Assembly (NCBI GenBank): GCA_025997755.1
Contig: BNVA01000095.1
Coordinates: 1 to 7,606 of the forward strand
From: Spirochaetia bacterium
GTDB taxonomy: Bacteria; Spirochaetota; Spirochaetia; Treponematales; Breznakiellaceae
Reading direction: 5' to 3'
Length of the DNA: 7,606 nucleotides
A program made the translations under genes and the position numbers. Positions 1 to 5,822 of the stretch are shown in pieces. The notes under the pieces were generated by a model. That model made no database searches, had not been told where the DNA came from, and saw only the letters and a list, made by a program, of their open reading frames with translations. Numbering within the stretch: the first letter of the stretch is position 1; each line of letters opens with the position of its first letter.

Positions 1-91
1 GGTTGACGCAGAAGTGGGCGCTCATATTGATATCGATTCGGTGCTTCTCGTTTCGGGCGACACGGTTTCCGTCGGTTCGCCCTATGTGGCG
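1..91 (+). repeat. Inverted copy of an internal rplU segment at the window edge
   Basis: These 91 bases are the exact reverse complement of 2035-2125 inside rplU; I compared them base by base and found no mismatch. Read on the plus strand from base 2 they encode part of L21 (VDAEVGAHIDIDSVLLVSGD and onward), then run without a stop into antisense nadD until a TGA at 188-190. Identity ends sharply at base 91, where rplU continues with GGGG but this sequence continues with TCAAC. A sharp, mismatch-free inverted copy about 2 kb from its source, at a sequence end, is typical of a multiple-displacement-amplification or assembly chimera. A real inverted duplication is possible but less likely, because it destroys nadD. 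Confidence 0.95.
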
Positions 92-303
92 TCAACGGTA
101 AAACGCCTGTCTGCGCAGATTGCGGCTAACAGCATACGCAGGCGTACATCCGCCGACATACCTTGCAGCGGCGACTTAAACGGCGAATGATAAGTCGGGA
201 TAAATACAATCCTGTCGTAGCCTAGAGTGAGTACCGCTTCCGCAAGTTTTATATGCCCCCTGTGTACCGGATCAAAGCTGCCGCCTAAAATCGCGTATCT
301 CAC
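92..303 (-). CDS. nadD: Nicotinate-nucleotide adenylyltransferase, N-terminal part only
   Basis: NadD transfers AMP from ATP to nicotinate mononucleotide to make deamido-NAD in cytoplasmic NAD biosynthesis. The fragment opens with RYAILGGSFDPVHRGH, which holds the nucleotidyltransferase signature GGSFDP and the HxGH ATP-binding motif (His14, His17 from the chosen start). I prefer GTG at 301-303: it overlaps the obg stop as GTGA, puts the family-typical MRxAILGGSFDP at the N-terminus, and has an AAGGA-type ribosome site about 9 nt upstream. An ATG at 322-324 would add seven residues and overlap obg by 25 bp. Only about 70 of roughly 190-200 residues are present; the frame then runs into the inverted rplU copy and meets a TAG at 82-84 that is probably artefactual. 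The intact gene presumably continues to the left in the genome. Confidence 0.9.
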
Positions 304-1280
304 GATGTAATCCTTTGAAAACATTCCGTAAGCTCTTTTAGTCCATCTCCTGAAAAAACCGAGATACCAAAAATTTGCTCGCCGGGAAATTGATTTTTTA
401 ACTTATCCAAACGCCCCGCGCTTTCCTCAAGATCAAGTTTTGTGCCGATTAAAACACGTTTTTTATCCAGCAAATTTTTTGAATAAGCGTCAAGCTCGCC
501 GCGCAGAGTTTCAAAGGCTGTTAAAAAATTATCATCGGAAAGGTCGATTAAAAATGCCAGAACAACAGTACGCGAAATATGTTTTAAGAATTGAAAACCA
601 AGCCCGGCGCCGCCGCTTGCGCCCTCAATAAGACCCGGAATATCGGCAATAATTATATCCCGCTCGCTGCTGTGCAGAACACCCAAATTCGGAATTTTTG
701 TGGTAAAAGGGTACGGCGCTATTTTCGGGCGGGCGTTTGTAAACTTGTCCAGCAGGGAAGATTTACCGGCATTTGGAAAGCCCACAAGCCCTATGTCGGC
801 TATTACCTGTAACTCAACTTTAAGCGCCGCTGTTTCTCCGGGTTTTCCGGGAAGCGCCTTGCGGGGAGCCTGAGTTACCGATGATTTAAAATGAATGTTT
901 CCCCAGCCGCCGTTGCCGCCTTTCAAAAAAACAAAGTCTTCTTCGCTTTTTCCAAAGTCACGGATAAGCGCTCCAGATCCGGCGTCCTTTAGGATGGTAC
1001 CCGGAGGTACCGGAACTATGATGTCCTCGCCGTTTCTGCCGTAGCGCGCACTGCCTTCGCCGTCCCTGCCATTCTCTGCCTTAAAAACTTGCTGGTAGCG
1101 CAGGTGGCTAAGGGTGCGCAGGTTTTTTTTGACGGTAAAGACAACGCTTCCGCCCCTGCCGCCGTCTCCACCCGCAGGACCGCCTCTTGGGACGTATTTT
1201 TCCCGTCTAAACGCCGCGCAACCGTTTCCCCCATTACCGGAAGAAACCTCAATTAACGCCTCGTCTGCAAATCTATTCAT
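300..1280 (-). CDS. obg: Obg-family GTPase lacking the C-terminal domain
   Basis: Obg is an essential GTPase that binds the 50S subunit and acts in late ribosome assembly and stress control. The 326 residues show the glycine-rich Obg fold (about 1-158, rich in GGNG/GGDGGRGG loops) and a G domain: G1 GFPNAGKS at 167-174, G2 TT at 193-194 in YPFTT, G3 DIPG at 213-216, G4 TKLD at 280-283 and a G5-like ISVFSG near 306-311. The G4 motif has Thr where NKxD is usual; TKxD occurs in other active GTPases, so function is probably kept. The protein ends right after the G domain, so the variable C-terminal domain of E. coli (about 390 aa) and Bacillus (about 430 aa) Obg is absent. The gene starts 18 bp after rpmA and ends overlapping nadD. 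The ribosome site (AGG at 1286-1288) is weak. Confidence 0.97.
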   Translation of the reverse strand: MNRFADEALIEVSSGNGGNGCAAFRREKYVPRGGPAGGDGGRGGSVVFTVKKNLRTLSHLRYQQVFKAENGRDGEGSARYGRNGEDIIVPVPPGTILKDAGSGALIRDFGKSEEDFVFLKGGNGGWGNIHFKSSVTQAPRKALPGKPGETAALKVELQVIADIGLVGFPNAGKSSLLDKFTNARPKIAPYPFTTKIPNLGVLHSSERDIIIADIPGLIEGASGGAGLGFQFLKHISRTVVLAFLIDLSDDNFLTAFETLRGELDAYSKNLLDKKRVLIGTKLDLEESAGRLDKLKNQFPGEQIFGISVFSGDGLKELTECFQRITS

Positions 1281-1282
1281 CG

Positions 1283-1295
1283 GCGCCTGCGGCGC
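1283..1295 (-). promoter_or_regulatory. Small GC hairpin over the obg ribosome-binding site
   Basis: The 18-bp rpmA-obg spacer contains GCGCC-GCA-GGCGC, a perfect 5-bp stem with a 3-nt loop, two bases before the obg ATG. The only Shine-Dalgarno-like triplet (AGG, 1288-1286) lies across the loop and 3' arm, so the stem would hide it when folded. Ribosomes finishing rpmA would open the stem, which would couple obg translation to L27 synthesis. The coupling is inference; the inverted repeat is directly visible but short. Confidence 0.35.
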
Positions 1296-1298
1296 TTA

Positions 1299-1550
1299 TT
1301 AACCCTGGAGTACCGAAGCCAGTTTGCGTCCGCGTCTCTGGTGAAAGGTTACTTTGCCGTCAATTTTTGCGAAAAGCGTGTAATCACCGCCGCAACCGAC
1401 ATTCTCGCCCGGGTGTATTTTAGTTCCACGCTGCCTGACTATAATTGTTCCCGCTGTTACGATAGAACCGCCGAAAGCCTTAACGCCTAAATATTGGGGA
1501 TTTGAATCGCGTCCGTTTTTTGCGCCGGAACCGCCGCGTTTACGTGCCAT
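1299..1550 (-). CDS. rpmA: 50S ribosomal protein L27
   Basis: L27 sits at the peptidyl-transferase centre of the large subunit, where its N-terminus reaches the tRNA acceptor ends. The 83-residue protein begins [20 protein letters not shown] and contains [20 protein letters not shown] and [12 protein letters not shown], all family hallmarks at normal length. It has no Firmicute-type N-terminal extension (the Prp-cleaved leader), and none can be added: an in-frame TAA lies only four codons upstream (1563-1565). A strong AAGGAGA ribosome site (1558-1564) sits 7 nt before the ATG. The gene begins 2 bp after the prp stop, in the usual L21-Prp-L27 order, and is followed by obg. Confidence 0.99.
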   Translation of the reverse strand: MARKRGGSGAKNGRDSNPQYLGVKAFGGSIVTAGTIIVRQRGTKIHPGENVGCGGDYTLFAKIDGKVTFHQRRGRKLASVLQG

Positions 1551-1552
1551 AC

Positions 1553-1885
1553 TTATTTCTCCTTAGCTATAAAAATCGTACAATTTTCGGGGTATTCTTC
1601 AGCAACAGATTTGATGCCTTCCAGAAGGTAGCTTCCCACAGCCTCCAAAAAGCCTCTGCCCTTATCACCCCGATCTATCTCAAAATAGAGCCGTCCTCGC
1701 TCGGAAGCATCAGCCCTTACCGTCAAACATTGCTTTGTTTCCAAAACCTGCAAACAGGTACGCGCTAAAACAGAAACAGCCGCGCAAACTATGTCGTTGC
1801 CCCGGCTTCCCGCTCCTGAATGCCCTTCGATCCCGCATGATTTAAGGATACCCTCCCTATCCAGAAGGGCGTCAACCTTAATCAT
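1553..1885 (-). CDS. prp: Ribosomal-processing cysteine protease Prp
   Basis: Prp (YsxB/DUF464 family) is a small cytoplasmic cysteine protease which in Firmicutes such as Staphylococcus aureus removes an N-terminal extension from L27 before ribosome assembly. The 110-residue product has the expected length and the catalytic pair at the classical positions: His22 in GIEGHSG and Cys34 in [10 protein letters not shown]. It sits between rplU and rpmA, the family's standard location. The ATG overlaps the rplU stop by one base (TGATG). The nearest Shine-Dalgarno-like GAGGA is about 15 nt upstream, so translation probably depends on reinitiation after rplU. The oddity is that the adjacent L27 has no extension to cleave. 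The enzyme looks intact, so it may have another substrate or an assembly role. Confidence 0.93.
   Translation of the reverse strand: MIKVDALLDREGILKSCGIEGHSGAGSRGNDIVCAAVSVLARTCLQVLETKQCLTVRADASERGRLYFEIDRGDKGRGFLEAVGSYLLEGIKSVAEEYPENCTIFIAKEK
1558..1564 (-). promoter_or_regulatory. rpmA ribosome-binding site with in-frame upstream stop
   Basis: AAGGAGA lies 7 nt before the rpmA ATG, inside the last codons of prp. The TAA at 1563-1565 is in frame with rpmA and overlaps this site, so the L27 start at 1550 is fixed and an N-terminal extension is excluded. Confidence 0.85.
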
Positions 1886-2196
1886 CAGGAAACGGCAATA
1901 TCCTCAATCTTGATGATCGAATAATCCTGCCTATGACCCCGTTTCCGCCTGTAGTCTTTCTTGGGCTTGTATTTGAAAACAATGATTTTCCGATCCTTGC
2001 CGTGCGATTCCACCACCGCGTTGACCTTTGCCCCCGCCACATAGGGCGAACCGACGGAAACCGTGTCGCCCGAAACGAGAAGCACCGAATCGATATCAAT
2101 ATGAGCGCCCACTTCTGCGTCAACCAGATCGACTTTGAGAGCCGCGCCCTTCTCTGCCCTGTACTGTTTACCCTTGAACTCAACTAAAGCGTACAT
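1885..2196 (-). CDS. rplU: 50S ribosomal protein L21
   Basis: L21 binds 23S rRNA in the large subunit. The 103-residue protein starts MYALVEFKGKQYRAEKG and carries VVESHGKDRKIIVFKYKPKK followed by YRRKRGHRQDYSIIKI, the conserved RNA-binding C-terminal signature; length is normal. It is the first gene of the L21-Prp-L27-Obg-NadD operon. An AAGGAT ribosome site (2203-2208) lies 6 nt before the ATG and a sigma70-like promoter lies just upstream. The predicted 5' leader is only about 26 nt, so no structured L21 leader or riboswitch fits. The stop overlaps the prp start by one base. Bases 2035-2125 within this gene are duplicated in inverted orientation at 1-91. Confidence 0.99.
   Translation of the reverse strand: MYALVEFKGKQYRAEKGAALKVDLVDAEVGAHIDIDSVLLVSGDTVSVGSPYVAGAKVNAVVESHGKDRKIIVFKYKPKKDYRRKRGHRQDYSIIKIEDIAVS
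2035..2125 (-). repeat. Source segment of the inverted rplU duplication
   Basis: This stretch of intact rplU matches the reverse complement of 1-91 exactly. It lies in an undisturbed reading frame here, so this copy is the original and 1-91 is the derived or artefactual copy. Confidence 0.95.
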
Positions 2197-2228
2197 AACA
2201 TCATCCTTATCTTAAAAAATACAGTTTC

Positions 2229-2258
2229 TTTATACAATGAAACAAGACATAAGGTCAA
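2229..2258 (-). promoter_or_regulatory. Sigma70-type promoter of the rplU operon
   Basis: On the minus strand, a -35 box TTGACC (2253-2258, 5 of 6 to consensus) and a -10 box TATAAA (2229-2234, 5 of 6) are separated by 18 bp. The predicted start near 2222 leaves a leader of about 26 nt that holds the rplU ribosome site. The -35 box lies 30 bp past the fic stop, so the operon does not need read-through from fic. I see no terminator between the two. Confidence 0.65.
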
Positions 2259-2286
2259 GAGCAGGAAAAAGAACGGCGGAAAAGGA

Positions 2287-3282
2287 TCAAGTGGCAAAGC
2301 GGTATTTTGTCATGCGCCCTGAGCCTTTTGATTCTATAATGCCGTCATTAACCATTTGTTTTAGGTCTCTGCTGGCGGTGGCTGTTGAAACGCCCTTATT
2401 TATTTGCATATATTCTTTTCTGTCAAACCAGCCGTATTCGGAGCTTACATCGTTTACGAATTTTGCTCCGCTTAGTTGACTTAGCGCATATTCCGTTCTT
2501 GTTGAATAGTTGATGTTTTGCGCTTTGGATTTTTGAATCGTTTCTTTAAGCGCCGTATTTATTGCGTCTAACATAAACTCAAGAAAACAAGTTGATGAGC
2601 CGGATGAATCGGATATTTTCAGCGATTTATAGTATTCACTTTGATTGTTTCTAATTGCATCTTCAATGGGAACATATTCAAATACCGGATTGATATTCAT
2701 TAAAAGCCGTGTCTGCCAATAGCGCCCCATTCTGCCGTTTCCATCTTCAAACGGGTGTATAAACTCAGTTTCATAGTGAAAAACACAGGTTTTGATAACT
2801 TCTAAATCACTGTCGTTCTTAATGTAATCAAATAAATCCTGCATTAGGGGTGTTACCATTTTATATCCGGGCGCTACGTGATACACCTCCTTTCCCTTTA
2901 CAATCCCAACCTGAGTTTTTCTAAAGTTTCCGGGATTTGGGATTAAACCGTCCATAAACAGACCGTGCGCTTTTAGAAAATCCTTTAACGAAAAAGGATT
3001 AAATTGATTCAAAGAGTTGTACGCTTTTATTGCGTTTTCCACTTCGAGTATGTCATTTTTGGGGCCAATTACAGGTTTGCCTTCCAGAATAGCCGTAATA
3101 TGCTTGATACTCAAAGTGTTCCCTTCAATTCTGAGAGAGCCGTGTATAGTTTTTATACGATTCTCTTTTCGTAAGCGCGCCTGCGGCTTTGCAATCAAAA
3201 TACTCTTGCAAATGCCAAGACTTTCGCTAATCTGACCATATAAACTTAGGATATTCGGTGTTATTTCATAAGGCGGTTTCAT
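2287..3282 (-). CDS. Fic-domain protein AMP-transferase, self-inhibited, with C-terminal winged helix
   Basis: Fic enzymes usually transfer AMP from ATP to hydroxyl side chains of target proteins. From ATG at 3280-3282 the protein has 331 residues. The inhibitory motif [S/T]xxxE[G/N] is present near the N-terminus (Ser49, Glu53, Gly54), which makes this a class II Fic with its own autoinhibitory helix and no need for a separate antitoxin. The catalytic motif HPFEDGNGRMGR is complete at 176-187 with the reactive His176. A C-terminal region (about 256-331) ends in VSTATASRDLKQMVNDGIIE, a winged-helix-like DNA-binding signature. An upstream TTG at 3316-3318 would add 12 residues but lies in the promoter -35 box, so I reject it. 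Sampled lines are about 32-37% GC against roughly 45-55% in copA and obg, suggesting acquisition by transfer. The cellular target is unknown. Confidence 0.92.
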   Translation of the reverse strand: MKPPYEITPNILSLYGQISESLGICKSILIAKPQARLRKENRIKTIHGSLRIEGNTLSIKHITAILEGKPVIGPKNDILEVENAIKAYNSLNQFNPFSLKDFLKAHGLFMDGLIPNPGNFRKTQVGIVKGKEVYHVAPGYKMVTPLMQDLFDYIKNDSDLEVIKTCVFHYETEFIHPFEDGNGRMGRYWQTRLLMNINPVFEYVPIEDAIRNNQSEYYKSLKISDSSGSSTCFLEFMLDAINTALKETIQKSKAQNINYSTRTEYALSQLSGAKFVNDVSSEYGWFDRKEYMQINKGVSTATASRDLKQMVNDGIIESKGSGRMTKYRFAT

Positions 3283-3289
3283 ATACAAT

Positions 3290-3318
3290 ATGATACTATC
3301 AAATGATAGTATCGTCAA
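3290..3318 (-). promoter_or_regulatory. fic promoter, predicted to give a leaderless transcript
   Basis: On the minus strand, -35 TTGACG (3313-3318, 5 of 6) and -10 TATCAT (3290-3295, 5 of 6) have an ideal 17-bp spacer. Only 7 nt separate the -10 box from the fic ATG at 3282, so transcription should begin at or next to the start codon. No Shine-Dalgarno sequence is visible before that ATG, which agrees with leaderless translation. Confidence 0.6.
3292..3313. promoter_or_regulatory. Perfect 10-bp inverted repeat (candidate operator) inside the fic promoter
   Basis: GATACTATCA-AA-TGATAGTATC is a perfect inverted repeat of 10-bp arms with a 2-bp centre. It fills the whole spacer and touches both promoter boxes, so a dimeric protein bound here would block RNA polymerase. 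The Fic protein's own C-terminal winged helix is the obvious candidate repressor (inference). A terminator role is unlikely because the arms are AT-rich and no T-tract follows. Confidence 0.7.
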
Positions 3319-3388
3319 GTTACGGTAGGCGAGAGTGTACCGTGTATTGTTACAGTGTAGTCTGTATATTAATCATACCTTTAACCAC

Positions 3389-5785
3389 TCACGCCTTAAA
3401 CCTCTTTAATCTTAAAGCATTGGTAAGCACCGATACGGAGGACAAGCTCATTGCGGCGGCGGCGAAGATCGGGTTGAGAAGCGGTCCGCCGAAAATGTGG
3501 AGAACGCCTGCCGCGATTGGTATGCCTACGGTGTTGTAACCGAAAGCCCAAAATAGATTTTGTTTTATGTTACGGATTGTTTTTTTGCTTAAATTTATTG
3601 CAGTGGAAACATCGCGCAGATCGCTGCGCATGAGTACTATATCGGCACTTTCCATTGCCACATCGGTACCGCTTCCTATAGCAATACCTATGTCTGCCTG
3701 TGCCAGCGCGGGCGCATCGTTGATACCGTCGCCTACCATTGCTACCGTTTTGCCTTCGTCCTGCAGTTTCTTTACTTCGTTTGATTTATCCTGCGGCAAA
3801 ACTTCGGCTAACACCCTGTCTATTCCCACCTGTTTTGCGATTGCGCCGGCTGTGCGTTTGTTGTCGCCTGTGATCATTGCTACTTCAATGTTCATTGCGT
3901 GAAGTTTTTCAATAGCCGTTTTGCTTGAAGATTTTACAACATCGGCTACGGCGACAATACCGGCAAGCGTACCGTTAAGCGCAACGAACATCGGGGTCTT
4001 GCCTTCGCCGGCTAAACGTTCCGCATCCGTTTCCATTGCGTTAAGCGCAATATTTTTTTCTTCCATGAGTTTTTTGTTGCCGATTAATAGTGAGTAAGGA
4101 GCAGTGATTAGTGAGTTATTGTTTTGTATGTTGATTTCCGCTTCCACTCCTAGTCCTGGGAGAGCTTTAAAATTTTCCACAGGGAGAAATTCAAGTTTTT
4201 GATTGATTGCTTCTTGCACGATTGCACCTGCAAGCGGATGTTCACTGCCTTTTTCCGCACTGGCGGCTAACTGTAAGAGTGAGGAGTGAGTAGAAAGCGA
4301 GGCATTAGAGGGGGGCAGCGTAGAAGCGTCTGAAAGACCTTCGGAGCTAGGGGGGAGACTTCCCCCACCATCTTCCCCTACATTACTAATTATTACATCG
4401 GTAACTTTTGGTTTGCCTTCGGTTAGTGTTCCGGTTTTGTCAAACACTATTGTCGTGATTTTATGAGCGATTTCCAGAGCGGCTCCGCTTTTTATCAAAA
4501 TGCCGTTTTCCGCACCCTTGCCTGTACCCACCATGATTGCGGTAGGTGTTGCAAGACCAAGCGCGCATGGGCAGGCTATGACCAGCACGGAAATAAAAAT
4601 GGTGAGCGCAAAACGCAGCGGCTGATAACTTGCCGGAAGAAGTGCGGGATTTGCGTTAGACGCAAGATACCATGCCGTGCCTGCAACGACGGCTATTACG
4701 CAGACAACCGGCACAAAATAACCCGACACTATATCTGCAAGCTGTGCTATAGGCGCTTTTGATCCCTGCGCGTCCTCTACCAATTTTATGATTTGTGCGA
4801 GCGCGGTGTCCGCTCCGATTTTTTCTGCCTTAAAGCGTATAACGCCGTTTGCATTGATTGTTGCCGCGTATACTTTGTCGCCCGCTTTTTTATCGACGGG
4901 AATACTTTCGCCTGTAAGCATAGATTCATCAATCGCTGTGTGTCCTTCCATAATAACGCCGTCTACGGGAATTTTTCCGCCGGGTTTAACAACGATTATG
5001 TCGCCTAACAGCACCTCATCAATGGGAATTTCTTTTTCTTCGCCGTTTTGAATTATGACGGCTGTTTTAGGGGCAAGGGACATAAGTTTTTTTATAGCCT
5101 CGCCTGTTCTGCCTTTTGAGACTGCTTCAAGTGTTTTGCCAAGCAGTATAAGTGTGATGATAACTCCGGCGCTTTCAAAGTAAAGCGATTCAACAGCGTT
5201 GAAATTTCCCTGCGCAATTTGTAAAACATTGTAAAGACTGTACAACACTGCCGCGCTTGTGCCGAGTGCGATAAGGCTGTCCATGTTCGGACTTCTATTG
5301 ATTAACGCTTTAAAACCCACTGTATAAAACCGATACCCCACGCCGATAATCGGTATAACGAGAATGATTTCTGCAAGTGCGTAGATAAGCGGAAAATTCA
5401 TGGGGGCTAACGCTTTGGGAAATGGCAGCACTACAAACTTAATCATAGGCGCCATAGCGATATACAAAAGCGGCAATGCCAAGCACGCGGAAACAATAAA
5501 TTTTATCCACTGAATTTTTATTTCGCGCTGCTTGCGTTTTTTATGCTCGTCCATTGCCTTGTCGCTTGAAAGGTCCAGCGCCTTGTAACCGGCTTTTTCT
5601 ATACATTTTTTTATATCGCCTACACGCAGTATGTTTGGATCAAAATTGACGGATGCTTTTTCCGTTGCAAGGTTTACGCTTACATTCTGAATACCCGCCA
5701 ACTTCGCTATCGCCTTTTCTACCCGCGCCGAGCAAGCCGCGCAAGTCATCCCGCCAACAGGGATCGCTACACTCTGTACTTCCAT
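3389..5785 (-). CDS. copA: Copper-exporting P1B-type ATPase
   Basis: CopA pumps Cu(I) out of the cytoplasm at the cost of ATP. The 798 residues show one N-terminal heavy-metal domain (GMTCAAC, Cys15/Cys18), eight expected membrane helices, TGES at 291-294 in the actuator domain, the membrane CPC at 405-407, phosphorylated Asp449 in DKTGT, SEHP at 514-517, TGD at 639-641 and GDGIND at 685-690. The later helices carry YN (750-751) and MSLSS (779-783), the Cu(I)-type residues. Two regions of the nucleotide-binding domain are longer than I recall for Bacillus CopA: about 28 extra residues between DKTGT and SEHP, and about 10 after PGLGVEAEI. Both contain DNA heptamer repeats, yet the frame is kept. 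AGGAGA (5791-5796) precedes the ATG by 5 nt. The lipoprotein gene lies 30 bp upstream, probably in one transcript. No copper-sensor gene or site is visible. Confidence 0.97.
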   Translation of the reverse strand: MEVQSVAIPVGGMTCAACSARVEKAIAKLAGIQNVSVNLATEKASVNFDPNILRVGDIKKCIEKAGYKALDLSSDKAMDEHKKRKQREIKIQWIKFIVSACLALPLLYIAMAPMIKFVVLPFPKALAPMNFPLIYALAEIILVIPIIGVGYRFYTVGFKALINRSPNMDSLIALGTSAAVLYSLYNVLQIAQGNFNAVESLYFESAGVIITLILLGKTLEAVSKGRTGEAIKKLMSLAPKTAVIIQNGEEKEIPIDEVLLGDIIVVKPGGKIPVDGVIMEGHTAIDESMLTGESIPVDKKAGDKVYAATINANGVIRFKAEKIGADTALAQIIKLVEDAQGSKAPIAQLADIVSGYFVPVVCVIAVVAGTAWYLASNANPALLPASYQPLRFALTIFISVLVIACPCALGLATPTAIMVGTGKGAENGILIKSGAALEIAHKITTIVFDKTGTLTEGKPKVTDVIISNVGEDGGGSLPPSSEGLSDASTLPPSNASLSTHSSLLQLAASAEKGSEHPLAGAIVQEAINQKLEFLPVENFKALPGLGVEAEINIQNNNSLITAPYSLLIGNKKLMEEKNIALNAMETDAERLAGEGKTPMFVALNGTLAGIVAVADVVKSSSKTAIEKLHAMNIEVAMITGDNKRTAGAIAKQVGIDRVLAEVLPQDKSNEVKKLQDEGKTVAMVGDGINDAPALAQADIGIAIGSGTDVAMESADIVLMRSDLRDVSTAINLSKKTIRNIKQNLFWAFGYNTVGIPIAAGVLHIFGGPLLNPIFAAAAMSLSSVSVLTNALRLKRFKA
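4086..4113 (-). repeat. Heptanucleotide tandem repeat inside copA (second insert)
   Basis: On the minus strand four consecutive 7-mers read CACTAAT, CACTGCT, CCTTACT, CACTATT, fitting CACTNNT with one degenerate unit. They encode roughly residues 558-567 of CopA, in the stretch between PGLGVEAEI and IGNKKLMEE, which is about ten residues longer than I recall for CopA. The reading frame is kept. Confidence 0.75.
4275..4295 (-). repeat. Heptanucleotide tandem repeat inside copA (first insert)
   Basis: Three consecutive 7-mers on the minus strand read TTCTACT, CACTCCT, CACTCTT, the same CACTNNT type as at 4086-4113. They encode the end of a low-complexity insert (STHSSLL) just before the conserved [12 protein letters not shown] block. 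Confidence 0.7.
4280..4381 (-). repeat. In-frame low-complexity insertion in the CopA nucleotide-binding domain
   Basis: Residues about 469-502 read as Gly/Ser/Pro-rich filler with the partial repeat SLPPSS...TLPPSN, quite unlike the conserved surroundings. The DNA holds a perfect hairpin (GGGGGA, loop GACT, TCCCCC at 4351-4366) and two similar G-runs (about 4310-4316 and 4350-4355 on the plus strand). It joins the heptamer tract at its 5' (plus-strand) end. The structure looks like a small palindromic repeat element captured in frame in a surface loop, not ordinary protein evolution. Confidence 0.65.
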
Positions 5786-5794
5786 GTTATTCTC

Positions 5795-5822
5795 CTAATT
5801 TCCAGTTTCTATTTTCTATTTT
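5795..5822 (-). repeat. Heptamer array filling the lipoprotein-copA junction
   Basis: On the minus strand four contiguous 7-mers read AAAATAG, AAAATAG, AAACTGG, AAATTAG. The first unit supplies the TAG stop of the lipoprotein gene, and the last G leads into AGGAGA, the copA ribosome site. The array therefore makes up nearly all of the 30-bp intergenic gap. Its motif differs from the CACTNNT units inside copA but shares the 7-nt period. Confidence 0.8.

Noticed and set aside
322..324. ATG start for nadD seven codons upstream
   Set aside because: It would overlap obg by 25 bp and add a non-conserved MFSKDYI; the GTG at 301-303 gives the family N-terminus and a 4-nt coupled overlap.
1114..1302. 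Pro-rich plus-strand ORF
   Set aside because: It is the antisense shadow of the glycine-rich Obg fold, whose GGN codons read as proline-rich on the opposite strand.
2197..2286. L21 autoregulatory leader or riboswitch before rplU
   Set aside because: The predicted leader is only about 26 nt and shows no conserved stem; the gap is fully explained by a promoter and ribosome site.
3316..3318. TTG start giving a 343-residue Fic protein
   Set aside because: The TTG is the first half of the -35 box and the added residues are encoded by the operator palindrome; the ATG at 3280-3282 fits better.
3322..3343. Inverted repeat ACGGTA/TACCGT after copA as a terminator
   Set aside because: Only 6 bp with a 10-nt loop and no T-tract; probably chance.
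3335..3366. Possible further heptad repeat (GTGTA occurring at 7-nt steps) in the copA-fic gap
   Set aside because: Only pairs of units agree and the phase shifts between pairs; too degenerate to call beside the clear tracts at 4086, 4275 and 5795.
4463..4762. Cys-rich 99-codon plus-strand ORF that looks like a small zinc- or metal-binding protein
   Set aside because: It lies wholly antisense to the conserved CPC/DKTGT region of copA; its cysteines come from the complement of conserved copA codons, and no independent promoter or ribosome site is evident.
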